64,000 bases of DNA from positions 3,599,500-3,663,499 of the forward strand of contig NZ_CP036267.1 of assembly GCF_007744255.1 (NCBI RefSeq), given 5' to 3'. This stretch comes from Thalassoglobus polymorphus (GTDB lineage: Bacteria > Planctomycetota > Planctomycetia > Planctomycetales > Planctomycetaceae). Every line of letters starts with the position of its first letter. Position 1 is the stretch's first letter. This document shows, in pieces, positions 30,053 to 38,181 of the stretch. Both the position numbers and the translations under genes were made by a program. Below the pieces are notes generated by a model. It searched no databases. It saw only the letters and a program-made list of their open reading frames with translations, and had not been told where the DNA came from.

Positions 30053-31339
30053 TTATTCAAAAGAGAAACCACGAGTTTCCGGTTCTGTTTCTGATGAAGA
30101 GTCAGTCCCTGTTTGATTCAAGGTGAGGTTCAACCGAGCCATTTTCTCATTGCGTTCTTTCCAGGCCTCATGCGGCATTTTGCCTCGCCACAAACTCAAT
30201 GCTCGCCCTGCATGAGTGAGAAAGGTGTAATAGCGTTTGACCTTGGCATCGGAGAGTTCGTCTATCTCAGCATAGGTCCATTGAATCGCTTTGAGTAACG
30301 TTTCATCTGGAGGCAAAATTTCTTCCGGAGCGAACGCCCACCATTCCAATGCGTGTCCAGTTGCAAGGATTCGATCCGCCTCATCTCCGAGCGGGCTCCC
30401 CTTGTCCTCTGAAGGAGGACCATCCCATTCGTCGCCCGGCCACATTGAATCCCAGTACCCTTCTTTGCTTTGAGTTTTAACCAGTCGATTCGTGACATCC
30501 TGGAGATAGCTGACGATTTCCTGTCGCATTTCATCCGAAAGAATTTTTTCTTTCTCATCGGCATTCAGCATCGAAACCAATGCGAACAAGCGATGATACC
30601 CGAAGCAAACGCCGTCGGCTAAACGCTGACGCATTAATCGATCCGCCAACCGGTCCCAAGTAATAGTTTGCCCTTCGGTCGACTTCCATTTCTGGACGTG
30701 TGGTAAATAGTGCAGGAAGATCATCGTTGACCACTCGTATTCATCCTGATTCAGGCTGAATTCCGTCATTGCGTATTCGAGCGCCGCTCGAAGCTCGATT
30801 TCTCCCGTGGGAGTAATGACCGGAAAGTCGAGTGGTGTTCCGACTTCCGCAAGGCTGGCTAATGAATGGTCAGTATGGCTCGCAGAGGCGGCCCCATCTT
30901 TCGTGCGCATCGAAAGCAGCATCGCATCATTACGTAAATCGGGAACGAGGAATGGTCGCTCTTCCGGCCCCCAAGCCTTTTGAAAGACGCGGTGATCAAG
31001 AAGCAAATCTCTCATCTCGACGCCATCCAGACATTCATCATCCTCAAATGTTGATTGCACACCCCAGAATCGAAGAGCGTGATCGACAAAATTGATTCGC
31101 GGGTTCTTGCCGCGCAAGCGAGGTTTCAGCTTCTCAAGAGTCGCGAGTAACTGAGCATCTGAGATGAAATCGGGCCTGTCGTACCGTGGTTCCAAGAGGA
31201 CTGGTTCGTTGACTGCTTCTGGCAATCCATGATCCGCAAAGCGTTCCTGATAACGCACGCTCCCATAGCCGAAGATTGCGGTCACAAAAGCAATCTGCAG
31301 AAGATAGAACGAAATGTTGGCAAATCTTTTCATTGTCAT
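30053..31339 (-). CDS. Hypothetical single-pass membrane or exported protein, possible alpha-toroid
   Basis: A 428-residue protein I do not recognise. The N-terminus (MTMKRFANISFYLLQIAFVT) is a signal anchor or signal peptide; a second ATG two codons in is an equally good start. The rest is soluble and mostly helical, with segments such as SKEGYWDSMWPGDEW and ATGHALEWWAFAPEE. These look by eye like alpha/alpha toroids of terpene-cyclase or glycan-processing type, but that is only an impression. The end is polar and Thr/Ser/Glu-rich. It lies between a GT2 gene and a large membrane protein in the same direction, so an envelope role is likely. Confidence 0.7.
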   Translation of the reverse strand: MTMKRFANISFYLLQIAFVTAIFGYGSVRYQERFADHGLPEAVNEPVLLEPRYDRPDFISDAQLLATLEKLKPRLRGKNPRINFVDHALRFWGVQSTFEDDECLDGVEMRDLLLDHRVFQKAWGPEERPFLVPDLRNDAMLLSMRTKDGAASASHTDHSLASLAEVGTPLDFPVITPTGEIELRAALEYAMTEFSLNQDEYEWSTMIFLHYLPHVQKWKSTEGQTITWDRLADRLMRQRLADGVCFGYHRLFALVSMLNADEKEKILSDEMRQEIVSYLQDVTNRLVKTQSKEGYWDSMWPGDEWDGPPSEDKGSPLGDEADRILATGHALEWWAFAPEEILPPDETLLKAIQWTYAEIDELSDAKVKRYYTFLTHAGRALSLWRGKMPHEAWKERNEKMARLNLTLNQTGTDSSSETEPETRGFSFE

Positions 31340-31386
31340 TTCGCTATTGGGAGTGTGGACTCAATTTGTTGTGCGAGGAACTTTTC

Positions 31387-33093
31387 TCAGTGAACAGCAA
31401 CTTCCGAATCGGCCTGTGAGGCTGACCGTGAAACTGACTCTCTCTCAAAGACAACGGAAATTTCATCCTCGTAAACGGACTTCCAGCCAAGTTTCTCTTT
31501 CATCATCTTTTCCAGCCCAGGCTGTAAATCTTTGCTCACCACAATGGTGTTGATCCGGTAACGATTCAAAAGACGGTCGAAGCCGACACGCCCCCGACTC
31601 ATCGTCAAATAGTGCTGCCAAACAGTTTCTGGAACAAGATGGATTGTGTTTGTCGAAACAAACACCTCAAGTTCCTCGTCCGATTGCCAGATCAGCCAGT
31701 CCCCCCACCATTGAGGTGCGTAAATCAATCCACCGGGAGGATGCTCTTGAAAATATTTGCTCAACTTGACTGGAGTTTGGTAGCTGTACAGTTTCTCTTC
31801 CGGTGGAGAATTCCCTCCCATCACATGTCGGCTGACAGGAGAAAATGCAAAAGCGAGATAACAGATGAGTCCTGTGACTAACGCGACATGAAACGAAGGG
31901 CGAGAAAGAAACGCCAACGAACTCGTGAGACGTTCAATAAAATTGACTTCTCCAAGCTGCCTGAGAGAATCTGCAAAATGTGGAGCCATCACAAAAAAGT
32001 AGATCGGTGAGTACCAGGCGATCATCCGAACGCGCATGCAAACTGCAAGACTCAGCAGCAGCAACAGAAAGACGTCTCGAACTGAAAATTTCACGCGGCT
32101 ATGGCGAATAGCGAAGGCTGCAACGACCCAGGAAATCGCCATCGGAATTCCTTCCAGCGACATAAATTCCAACGGGAACCATTCCATCACCGATTTCAGA
32201 TTCGGATGTGACGGAAACAAGACTGTCTGCAGAAGCAGATCGATTCCATATGGATTTAAACAGGCAGCTAACAGGCTGAGTTGAAGAATGATTAAATCTG
32301 CCCGGAACCGTTGATCTCTCCAGGTTCCCAGAATCGATTGAGTGCGCACTAATGCTTCCACCGCTGATCCGAGGACCGCAGAGCCAACAAGCGCGAAACC
32401 AACGATGTATGAACCGTGTAAATTTGTCCAAAGGGTGAACGTCAATGGAATCGTAAACCACGCCCACAACGGGGTCCCGGATTTGGACTCGTCAGTATTG
32501 GCACGCCGGCGGTCCATCAAGGCGACTTGAGCTAACAACAAAGCAAAACAGAGTCCGCCCAGCAATTCTGGTCGCATAATCGCCAAGCGAAATGCAATCA
32601 TTCCCCAAGCGCCGACGGCACAAAAGAAACCGACACCCCAGTTTTTCGCTCTCCAGGAAAAGGCTGCCACCAAGGCGAGAAAGAACGCAAGACAGGAGAC
32701 GGCATACAAATCACTCAGCCCCGCAACGCCTACATTTTGCACGACCCAGCCAAATGCGAGCTGAGAAAGCCAAGCGTTATCGATGACCTCAACACCACCT
32801 GCAAGTGAGACAAAAGGATCTTCAATCGGAAGCGCACCATGCTCCAGCATCCACTTACCGTATCCAACGTGTCCCCAAAGGTCGGTATGATATAGGGGAA
32901 CGTAACTGCAATAGACAAAGAACAAGCCGACTGCGAGTGTTCCGAGCAGTGCCCACCCACTGACCACGACTTTCTCGCGAATTTGGTTTGCAAATTCTTC
33001 ACGCTCACCAATCGCGTTACCATCGGTTTGCGCATTCGTTTTCGTTTGCGCTGAATCTGACCGGTTTTCTGGCACGCGAACCTCCGAATTCAT
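31387..33093 (-). CDS. Polytopic membrane protein, glycosyltransferase-C-like
   Basis: A 568-residue integral membrane protein. The chosen start at 33093 (MNSEVRVPENRSDS) has AGGATCAGG before the ATG; an extension to TTG at 33180 lacks a good ribosome site. After a polar N-terminus there are about ten hydrophobic helices (about 50-430), with a periplasmic loop near 75-110 (WMLEHGALPIEDPFVSLAGG). A soluble C-terminal domain follows (about 440-560, containing APQWWGDWLIWQ). The layout resembles GT-C type membrane glycosyltransferases, but no decisive motif is visible. It starts 135 bases from a divergent, similar gene, suggesting that both serve the same glycosylation pathway. Confidence 0.7.
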   Translation of the reverse strand: MNSEVRVPENRSDSAQTKTNAQTDGNAIGEREEFANQIREKVVVSGWALLGTLAVGLFFVYCSYVPLYHTDLWGHVGYGKWMLEHGALPIEDPFVSLAGGVEVIDNAWLSQLAFGWVVQNVGVAGLSDLYAVSCLAFFLALVAAFSWRAKNWGVGFFCAVGAWGMIAFRLAIMRPELLGGLCFALLLAQVALMDRRRANTDESKSGTPLWAWFTIPLTFTLWTNLHGSYIVGFALVGSAVLGSAVEALVRTQSILGTWRDQRFRADLIILQLSLLAACLNPYGIDLLLQTVLFPSHPNLKSVMEWFPLEFMSLEGIPMAISWVVAAFAIRHSRVKFSVRDVFLLLLLSLAVCMRVRMIAWYSPIYFFVMAPHFADSLRQLGEVNFIERLTSSLAFLSRPSFHVALVTGLICYLAFAFSPVSRHVMGGNSPPEEKLYSYQTPVKLSKYFQEHPPGGLIYAPQWWGDWLIWQSDEELEVFVSTNTIHLVPETVWQHYLTMSRGRVGFDRLLNRYRINTIVVSKDLQPGLEKMMKEKLGWKSVYEDEISVVFERESVSRSASQADSEVAVH

Positions 33094-33227
33094 ACCTGAT
33101 CCTGAAGTAGAACTCTGAAAGAGGAGAAAAGACGACTGACTTCCGAGTGTGTGGAATGTCATTCGCATGAATTGTTCCAATCACAGCAAAGTCATTGATT
33201 ATCTATGCTTTCGCGGATTTTCGAACA

Positions 33228-34949
33228 ATGATTCAAGATTCTAACGGACCACGTCCCCACCTCAAAGACCTGTTCTTGCCCGGTCTCGCGGCAGGGATTT
33301 TGTTGATTGCGTTAGGTCCGTTGTTTCTGCGTTTGCCCGTAACAAACGACGCAGTCCTCTACGATTTGGAAGCACGCTGGATGAAAGCGGGGGTTCTTCC
33401 CTATCGGGATATCGTGGAAGCGAACTTCCCCGGTGTCCTGGTGATCCATTCGTTGACCCGATCGAGTTTGGGAGAGAGCAATGAGGCGCTGCGCATCGTT
33501 GACCTGACAATCGTCTGCACGATGCTCTTACTCTTGCTCGCCTGTGTGGTCAAAGGAACCGGAAGTTATCGCTTCGGTGGCTGGTCGGCGGTTTTCGGAT
33601 TACTTTTCTATCTCTCACTCTCGGAATGGTGTCATTGTCAGCGCGATATCTGGCTGCTTCTCCCTGCTGTTGGGGGATGTTTACTGAGAATCCTTCAGGT
33701 TCAGCGACAAGCAACCGCCACTTCGGCGAAGATCTTTGTTCACTCCTTGATCGAAGGCTGCGTTTGGGGGCTCGGCATCTGGTTGAAACCACATTTGCTC
33801 ATTGTTTGCGTTGTTGTCTGGGTGATGAGCATTTTTATGATTCAGGGATGGAAGCGAAAAGCGATTGACGGGTCCGGGCTTCTTGCCGGAGGTGTGATCA
33901 TGGGAGCCATTGGGCTCTGGAGCCTGATGCGACTGGGGGCTTTGGAGGCGTTTCTGGTCTCTTTGCGGGAATGGAATCCGGGGTACCTTGAAGCTCGAAG
34001 TCAGAACTGGACTCTTGCTCGCTACAAAGTGATGAATATCATCCTGGCCCCTTGGACACTTCTGCATCTGGTGGCAATTCCGCTCTCATCGCTGTCCGTC
34101 AGCCGTTATTTACTAGAGCAGTTTGCTCTACCGTTAGCCCGTGAAGAACGCATTTCTCTAGTAAAAATGCTGTTCGCCACGAGGCAGAACCTGCAAACCA
34201 ATTCGAAAGATGCTCTACAGCCCGCTGCTCGAAACGACCAGGCATTTGTCCGGGCATTGCTCTCGGCTGTCTATCTTTTCTGGTTGTTACAAGCCCACTT
34301 TCTGCAACACCTGTTCGACTATGTCCACATCCCAGCGATTCTGCTCTCAATCGGAGTGCTCGGGGTGCACGCGGGACAGTATCGGCTACTGCGAACACCT
34401 GCCATTCTGCTTCCATTGATACTGCTCGGCCTCTGGAGGTCGCCATTCACTGACGCAAATCAGATGAGGCTCTGGGAGCCGGCAACTCAGGGAGATTTAA
34501 CACCAGCAGAAACCGAATCACTGGCCCGGTTACCGAACCCGAAATGGGAGGACTTGGCAGAAATCGAATCATTCTTGAGAGATCAAAATGTCCACGAACG
34601 TGATGTACTCATGTTCAACAGCGATCTCGTGACGCTGTATTGGAACCTGAATCTGACCTCTCCAACACCGTATGTTTACCTCTTCGAACTGCAAAACTAC
34701 TTCCCCGAACGAAAAGAGCTCATTGATGCAGCTATGATCAATGGACCGCAAAAATTTGTTATCACCGATTTGGTAAGCTGTGGAATGCCTTCTCGCTCAG
34801 CAGAAGAAATCGGCCCGGAAGGACCATTAGCGCCACCACCTGGATACACTCGTGCAAACCTAAAGGCGTATCCCTGGTCTGAGCCAGTGGTGTTCCGATC
34901 CGGTCGATATCTGGTTCACAAAGTCCGGACGGAACCAGTTTCTGAGTAA
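33228..34949 (+). CDS. Polytopic GT39/ArnT-like membrane protein carrying an in-frame repeat insertion
   Basis: A 573-residue integral membrane protein starting at the ATG at 33228 (MIQDSNGPRPHLKDLF). A GT-C type loop appears early (LEARWMKAGVLPYRDIVEAN followed by FPG), as in enzymes that move sugars from polyprenyl carriers at the outer face of the inner membrane. About ten hydrophobic helices follow, then a soluble C-terminal region (about 420-573). Codons 296-330 come from a dispersed family A repeat (34114-34217), which adds a charged segment containing LEQFALPLAREERIS between two membrane stretches without breaking the frame. Without it the protein would be 34 residues shorter. It is probably still functional, though this is untested. 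Confidence 0.75.
   Translation: MIQDSNGPRPHLKDLFLPGLAAGILLIALGPLFLRLPVTNDAVLYDLEARWMKAGVLPYRDIVEANFPGVLVIHSLTRSSLGESNEALRIVDLTIVCTMLLLLLACVVKGTGSYRFGGWSAVFGLLFYLSLSEWCHCQRDIWLLLPAVGGCLLRILQVQRQATATSAKIFVHSLIEGCVWGLGIWLKPHLLIVCVVVWVMSIFMIQGWKRKAIDGSGLLAGGVIMGAIGLWSLMRLGALEAFLVSLREWNPGYLEARSQNWTLARYKVMNIILAPWTLLHLVAIPLSSLSVSRYLLEQFALPLAREERISLVKMLFATRQNLQTNSKDALQPAARNDQAFVRALLSAVYLFWLLQAHFLQHLFDYVHIPAILLSIGVLGVHAGQYRLLRTPAILLPLILLGLWRSPFTDANQMRLWEPATQGDLTPAETESLARLPNPKWEDLAEIESFLRDQNVHERDVLMFNSDLVTLYWNLNLTSPTPYVYLFELQNYFPERKELIDAAMINGPQKFVITDLVSCGMPSRSAEEIGPEGPLAPPPGYTRANLKAYPWSEPVVFRSGRYLVHKVRTEPVSE
34114..34217. repeat. Family A palindromic element inserted in frame inside a coding sequence
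   Basis: TA-GAGCA at 34114-34120 and TGCTC-TA at 34211-34217 bound a 100-bp element. Element plus one duplicated TA is 102 bp, exactly 34 codons. It has no stop codon in the host frame and encodes LEQFALPLAREERISLVKML, ATRQNLQTNSKDAL and neighbours. The reverse complement aligns along its whole length with the intergenic copies at 14672-14795 and 37945-38047. Confidence 0.9.
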
Positions 34950-35019
34950 GAAGTTGCGCACAACACTGGTGCAACTTCAACTCAGTAGCTTCGTCACAAA
35001 ACCTGAACTGACCTGAGTT

Positions 35020-36414
35020 CTATCCCACCTCGGTCGTTTGCGTTTCAACGAGTCCGTGCTTCCGCAATTTTTTGTACAAGCCAACCCTGCTGATTCCGAG
35101 GGCTTTTGCTGTTTTGGTGCGGTTGTTGTCATTGGCGTTCAGCGCTTGCACCAGCAACTCTCGCTCGTTTTGCGCGACCTGTTCGGCCAAAGAAGTCTTC
35201 TGCTTGAGTTCCATCGCGATAGGCGATGGCTCGAATTGCGACTGAACAAGTTTCGGTGAAAGGTCGTTGACCGTCAGCTTTCCGTTCTCGCAAAAGAGGA
35301 CGGCTCGGCGAATATGGTTTTTGAGCTCTCGAATATTGCCCGGCCAGTGATAGTCTCGCAAAACATCCAGAAAATCGAAGTCGACCGAATCGATTTCAAT
35401 CTCATGTTCGAGGCAGCATTCGTGTACGAATTGCATCGCCAGAGGGATAATGTCGTCAACACGTTCCCGTAATGGCAACAGACGAAACTCAAGGACACTT
35501 AATCGATAATAGAGGTCAGACCGGAACTTTGACGCTTCCGCCATCACTTCAAGATTCACATTCGATGCGACAATCAGACGAGCTTCGGCACGTCGTGGTT
35601 CGGTCGACCCGACCATTTCGTACTCGCCCGTCTCGATCACCTTCAGCAGTTTCGCCTGTTGTTTGACATCTAAAACATCGATTTCGTCCAGTAACAGCGT
35701 CCCCTGCCCAGCGGCCTGGAACCGCCCCATCTTATTCCGATCAGCTCCGGTAAATGCTCCGCGTGTATGTCCGAATAGCTCACTTTCAATGATATCAGAC
35801 GGAAGAGCACCGCAGGCGAGGTTCTGAAACGGTCGATCTCGCCGGGGAGAGCGTTCGTGAATGATCCTGGCGAGTGTTGTTTTACCGGTCCCGGTCTCCC
35901 CCACAATCAAGATGGTGACATTCCGGTGAGCAATGCGACGAATATCATCGATCGCCTGAAAGAACTTTGGCTCACGGGTTTGCAGGTTAACATCAGTCCC
36001 TTCCAGACGATGGACGACTGGAATCGTCTTCCGAGATTCCCCAGAGATCACGAGGTGTAGCGATTCGCCCCGTAGCTCAACCAATTCTCCATTGTTGCGA
36101 AACTGGACGAAACAACTGGCGATCAAATCGGCTTCAGCAGCGCACCATTTCGGAAGATGACGACCTGAAATGACAACGACAGAGACATCAGCGACCTCTT
36201 TTTCCGCGAGTCTCTTAATCAGCCCATCGACTTCAGGGTCAACGTGAACCGACCGTAAGTCTAGAAATATTAGTGGTTTATCTTCTTCCTTCGCAGCTTC
36301 AATCGCGTCTTCAGCAGTTGAAACTGACTTCAAGTTCAAATTGTAGCGTTTCAGCTCCTTAAGAATGGAACTAAAGACCTCAAAATCCTTTACAAAGGCA
36401 ATAGCACTCTTCAT
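35020..36414 (-). CDS. Sigma-54-dependent activator (NtrC type) with degenerate receiver domain
   Basis: A 464-residue regulator. The start at 36414 (MKSAIAFVKDFEVF) has TTGGAG seven bases upstream and is preferred over two upstream in-frame starts. Residues 1-115 resemble a receiver domain, with an aspartate in IFLDLRS at the usual phosphorylation place, but the N-terminal acidic pair is KD instead of DD. The AAA+ domain (about 148-385) has Walker A GETGTGKT, the sigma-54 contact loop HTRGAFTGAD, Walker B LLLDEIDVLD and WPGNIRELKNHI. A Fis-type helix-turn-helix closes the protein (RTKTAKALGISRVGLYKKLR). It is divergent from a gene with a perfect sigma-54 promoter, its most likely target. Confidence 0.92.
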   Translation of the reverse strand: MKSAIAFVKDFEVFSSILKELKRYNLNLKSVSTAEDAIEAAKEEDKPLIFLDLRSVHVDPEVDGLIKRLAEKEVADVSVVVISGRHLPKWCAAEADLIASCFVQFRNNGELVELRGESLHLVISGESRKTIPVVHRLEGTDVNLQTREPKFFQAIDDIRRIAHRNVTILIVGETGTGKTTLARIIHERSPRRDRPFQNLACGALPSDIIESELFGHTRGAFTGADRNKMGRFQAAGQGTLLLDEIDVLDVKQQAKLLKVIETGEYEMVGSTEPRRAEARLIVASNVNLEVMAEASKFRSDLYYRLSVLEFRLLPLRERVDDIIPLAMQFVHECCLEHEIEIDSVDFDFLDVLRDYHWPGNIRELKNHIRRAVLFCENGKLTVNDLSPKLVQSQFEPSPIAMELKQKTSLAEQVAQNERELLVQALNANDNNRTKTAKALGISRVGLYKKLRKHGLVETQTTEVG

Positions 36415-36664
36415 CGACAACTCCAAAATTGCATCCCGCATGGTGGTCACAATCGTTAGCGCTGCAATTCCCGATCCGGAAATGCGAAACTTTTCGTTTA
36501 CACTGATTTTAACGACTGTAACAGAATGGAAGATTAAACAAAATAGGGGAGTTAGGAAGATCCGCTGAGTGTTTTAAGCCGTCAGGCTTTTCTTCTTCGC
36601 TCCTGCTGATTTGTCCAACCCTGTCGCCAAAAAACTGCCGATGAGAAAAAGAAGGAGAACCTGT

Positions 36665-36712
36665 TGTTAACAGATTGGAACACTGAACATTCGAATTGTT
36701 TCAGTCTGTAAC
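36665..36712. promoter_or_regulatory. Imperfect dyad upstream of the sigma-54 promoter, possible activator site
   Basis: GTTAACAG (36665-36672) faces CTGTAAC (36706-36712), and inside it ACTGAA (36682-36687) faces TTCAGT (36700-36705). A related CTGTAACAG lies at 36516-36524, with ACTGA before it. The dyad ends 12 bases before the -24 box, so it could be an upstream activating sequence for the adjacent NtrC-type regulator. Confidence 0.45.
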
Positions 36713-36723
36713 TCTGCCTGAGA

Positions 36724-36739
36724 TGGCATGGCGTTTGCA
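36724..36739 (+). promoter_or_regulatory. Sigma-54 promoter of the GT2-GtrA gene
   Basis: TGGCATG-GCGT-TTGCA fits the consensus TGGCAYR-N4-TTGCW at every fixed position, with the correct GG-to-GC spacing. It reads rightward, 41 bases before the GTG start of the GT2-GtrA gene. The divergent neighbour is a sigma-54 activator. Confidence 0.75.
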
Positions 36740-36780
36740 ACAGTAGGCATACAGAAGAATTTCATTGATGCGAGATCCAC

Positions 36781-37935
36781 GTGGCCGAAAAAATTTCTAT
36801 CATTGTCCCAACATTCCATGAAGCAGAAAATCTTCCTCACTTGCTTCAACGAATTTCAGCCGCCCTCGATTCCTCGAAAATCGTCTGGGAAGTCATTGTT
36901 GTCGACGATGACAGCCAGGACGAGACGATCCAGGTTTGCGAATCTCTTGCCCAGTCTCACCCATTAACCTTGATTGTACGAACCGAAGAGCGGGGACTTG
37001 CAAGTGCCGTCGTTACCGGAATGAAGGCTGCGCACTCAGACTACCTGCTTTGCATGGATGCAGATTTGTCTCACCCTCCTGAAGCGATTCCCGCAATGAT
37101 CGAGTCGTTCAGCGATGGGAAGACCGACTTCGTCATTGGAAGCCGGTATGTCGAAGGGGGGTCAACGGACGACGACTGGGGAGTCTTTCGCTGGCTAAAC
37201 TCCATCATCGCGACTGGCTTGGTAAAACCATTGACTTCAGCGAAGGACCCCATGGCTGGCTTCTTCGCACTGCGGAGATCTGATTTTCAGGCCGCGTATG
37301 AAACACTTGATCCCGTAGGCTACAAAATCGGACTGGAACTCATTGTGAAGTGCAACTGCCAAAAGGTTGCAGAAGTTCCGATTCACTTTTCCGACCGACA
37401 ATTTGGTGAAAGCAAGCTCTCATTCAAAGAACAGCTCAACTACCTGAGACATCTTACGAAACTGTACGATTTCAAATGGCCTGAAGCGACAAGGTTCGTC
37501 CGTTTCGGGATGGTCGGTTTTTCAGGTGTGTTTATTAACCTGGCAGCTTTGGCGGTGCTACTTGAGTTCTCGATGTTGGCCCCGGTTGCCATGGCAGTTG
37601 CAATCTGGATCGCAATGAGTTGGAATTTCCTTTTGAATCGGGAAGTGACCTTTCATGACCGAACGACAACCAACATCGGCAGCGAGTACGTTCGATTTTG
37701 CATGGCAAGCTTAACCGGAGCAGCATTAAACTGGTCGGTCGCAACCCTTTTGTGGACAACAGTCCCGATGTTTGCCGACTCCCCAACGATTGCCGGACTC
37801 GTTGGAATTGTGGCGGGAATGTTCGCAAACTTCACTCTCTGTCGTCGTTTCGTTTTCTTCGAGAAGGAACAAAACGGAACGCAGCAACAAGAGCCACTCA
37901 AAAAAGAGCGTTCACGATTTTCAGCAGGGTCATAA
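36781..37935 (+). CDS. GT2 glycosyltransferase fused to a GtrA membrane domain (DPM1-like)
   Basis: A 384-residue two-domain protein starting with GTG (MAEKISIIVPTFHEAENLPH); no in-frame ATG upstream gives a better start. Residues 1-230 are a DPM1-type GT2 domain with IVVDDDSQDET, LCMDADLSHPPEAIP and the late motif FGESKLSFKEQLNYL. It transfers a sugar, often mannose or glucose, to polyprenyl phosphate. Residues about 240-365 are a GtrA domain with four membrane helices, proposed to flip the lipid-linked sugar. Expression probably depends on sigma-54 through the promoter at 36724-36739. It fits the other envelope-sugar genes nearby. Confidence 0.9.
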   Translation: MAEKISIIVPTFHEAENLPHLLQRISAALDSSKIVWEVIVVDDDSQDETIQVCESLAQSHPLTLIVRTEERGLASAVVTGMKAAHSDYLLCMDADLSHPPEAIPAMIESFSDGKTDFVIGSRYVEGGSTDDDWGVFRWLNSIIATGLVKPLTSAKDPMAGFFALRRSDFQAAYETLDPVGYKIGLELIVKCNCQKVAEVPIHFSDRQFGESKLSFKEQLNYLRHLTKLYDFKWPEATRFVRFGMVGFSGVFINLAALAVLLEFSMLAPVAMAVAIWIAMSWNFLLNREVTFHDRTTTNIGSEYVRFCMASLTGAALNWSVATLLWTTVPMFADSPTIAGLVGIVAGMFANFTLCRRFVFFEKEQNGTQQQEPLKKERSRFSAGS

Positions 37936-37944
37936 CACAGTCAA

Positions 37945-38047
37945 TTACATTTTTCGAATTGATGTTCAGGTTCCATCTCGCAGCGAACAGCAATTTCACT
38001 GAAAAAACTCGTTCTACAAGGGCCAACAGCAAAGCAAACTGCACTAG
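37945..38047. repeat. Dispersed palindromic element, family A (diverged copy)
   Basis: Reads CATTTTTCGAATTGATGTTC, AGGTTCCATCTCGCAGCGAA, CAGCAATTTCACTG and onward to AGCAAACTGCACTAG. It aligns along the full length with the reverse complement of the 34114-34217 copy. On the minus strand the frame matching the intragenic peptide is open through the element and reads LVQFALLLALVERVFSVKLL. Confidence 0.8.
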
Positions 38048-38181
38048 TAAATATATTCAGAATACACTCACATTGACTTCTGAAATGATCATCCCCTGTT
38101 CAATTTTTGACAGCACTCAGACATTAAGTTTGCGTCTCCCAATGCCCGACATTTAGAAAGCACAGACAAAAGACCAGTCCT

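Noticed and set aside
33093-33180. Longer N-terminus for the leftward membrane protein from a TTG start
   Set aside because: The added residues look random and the internal ATG at 33093 has a better ribosome site.
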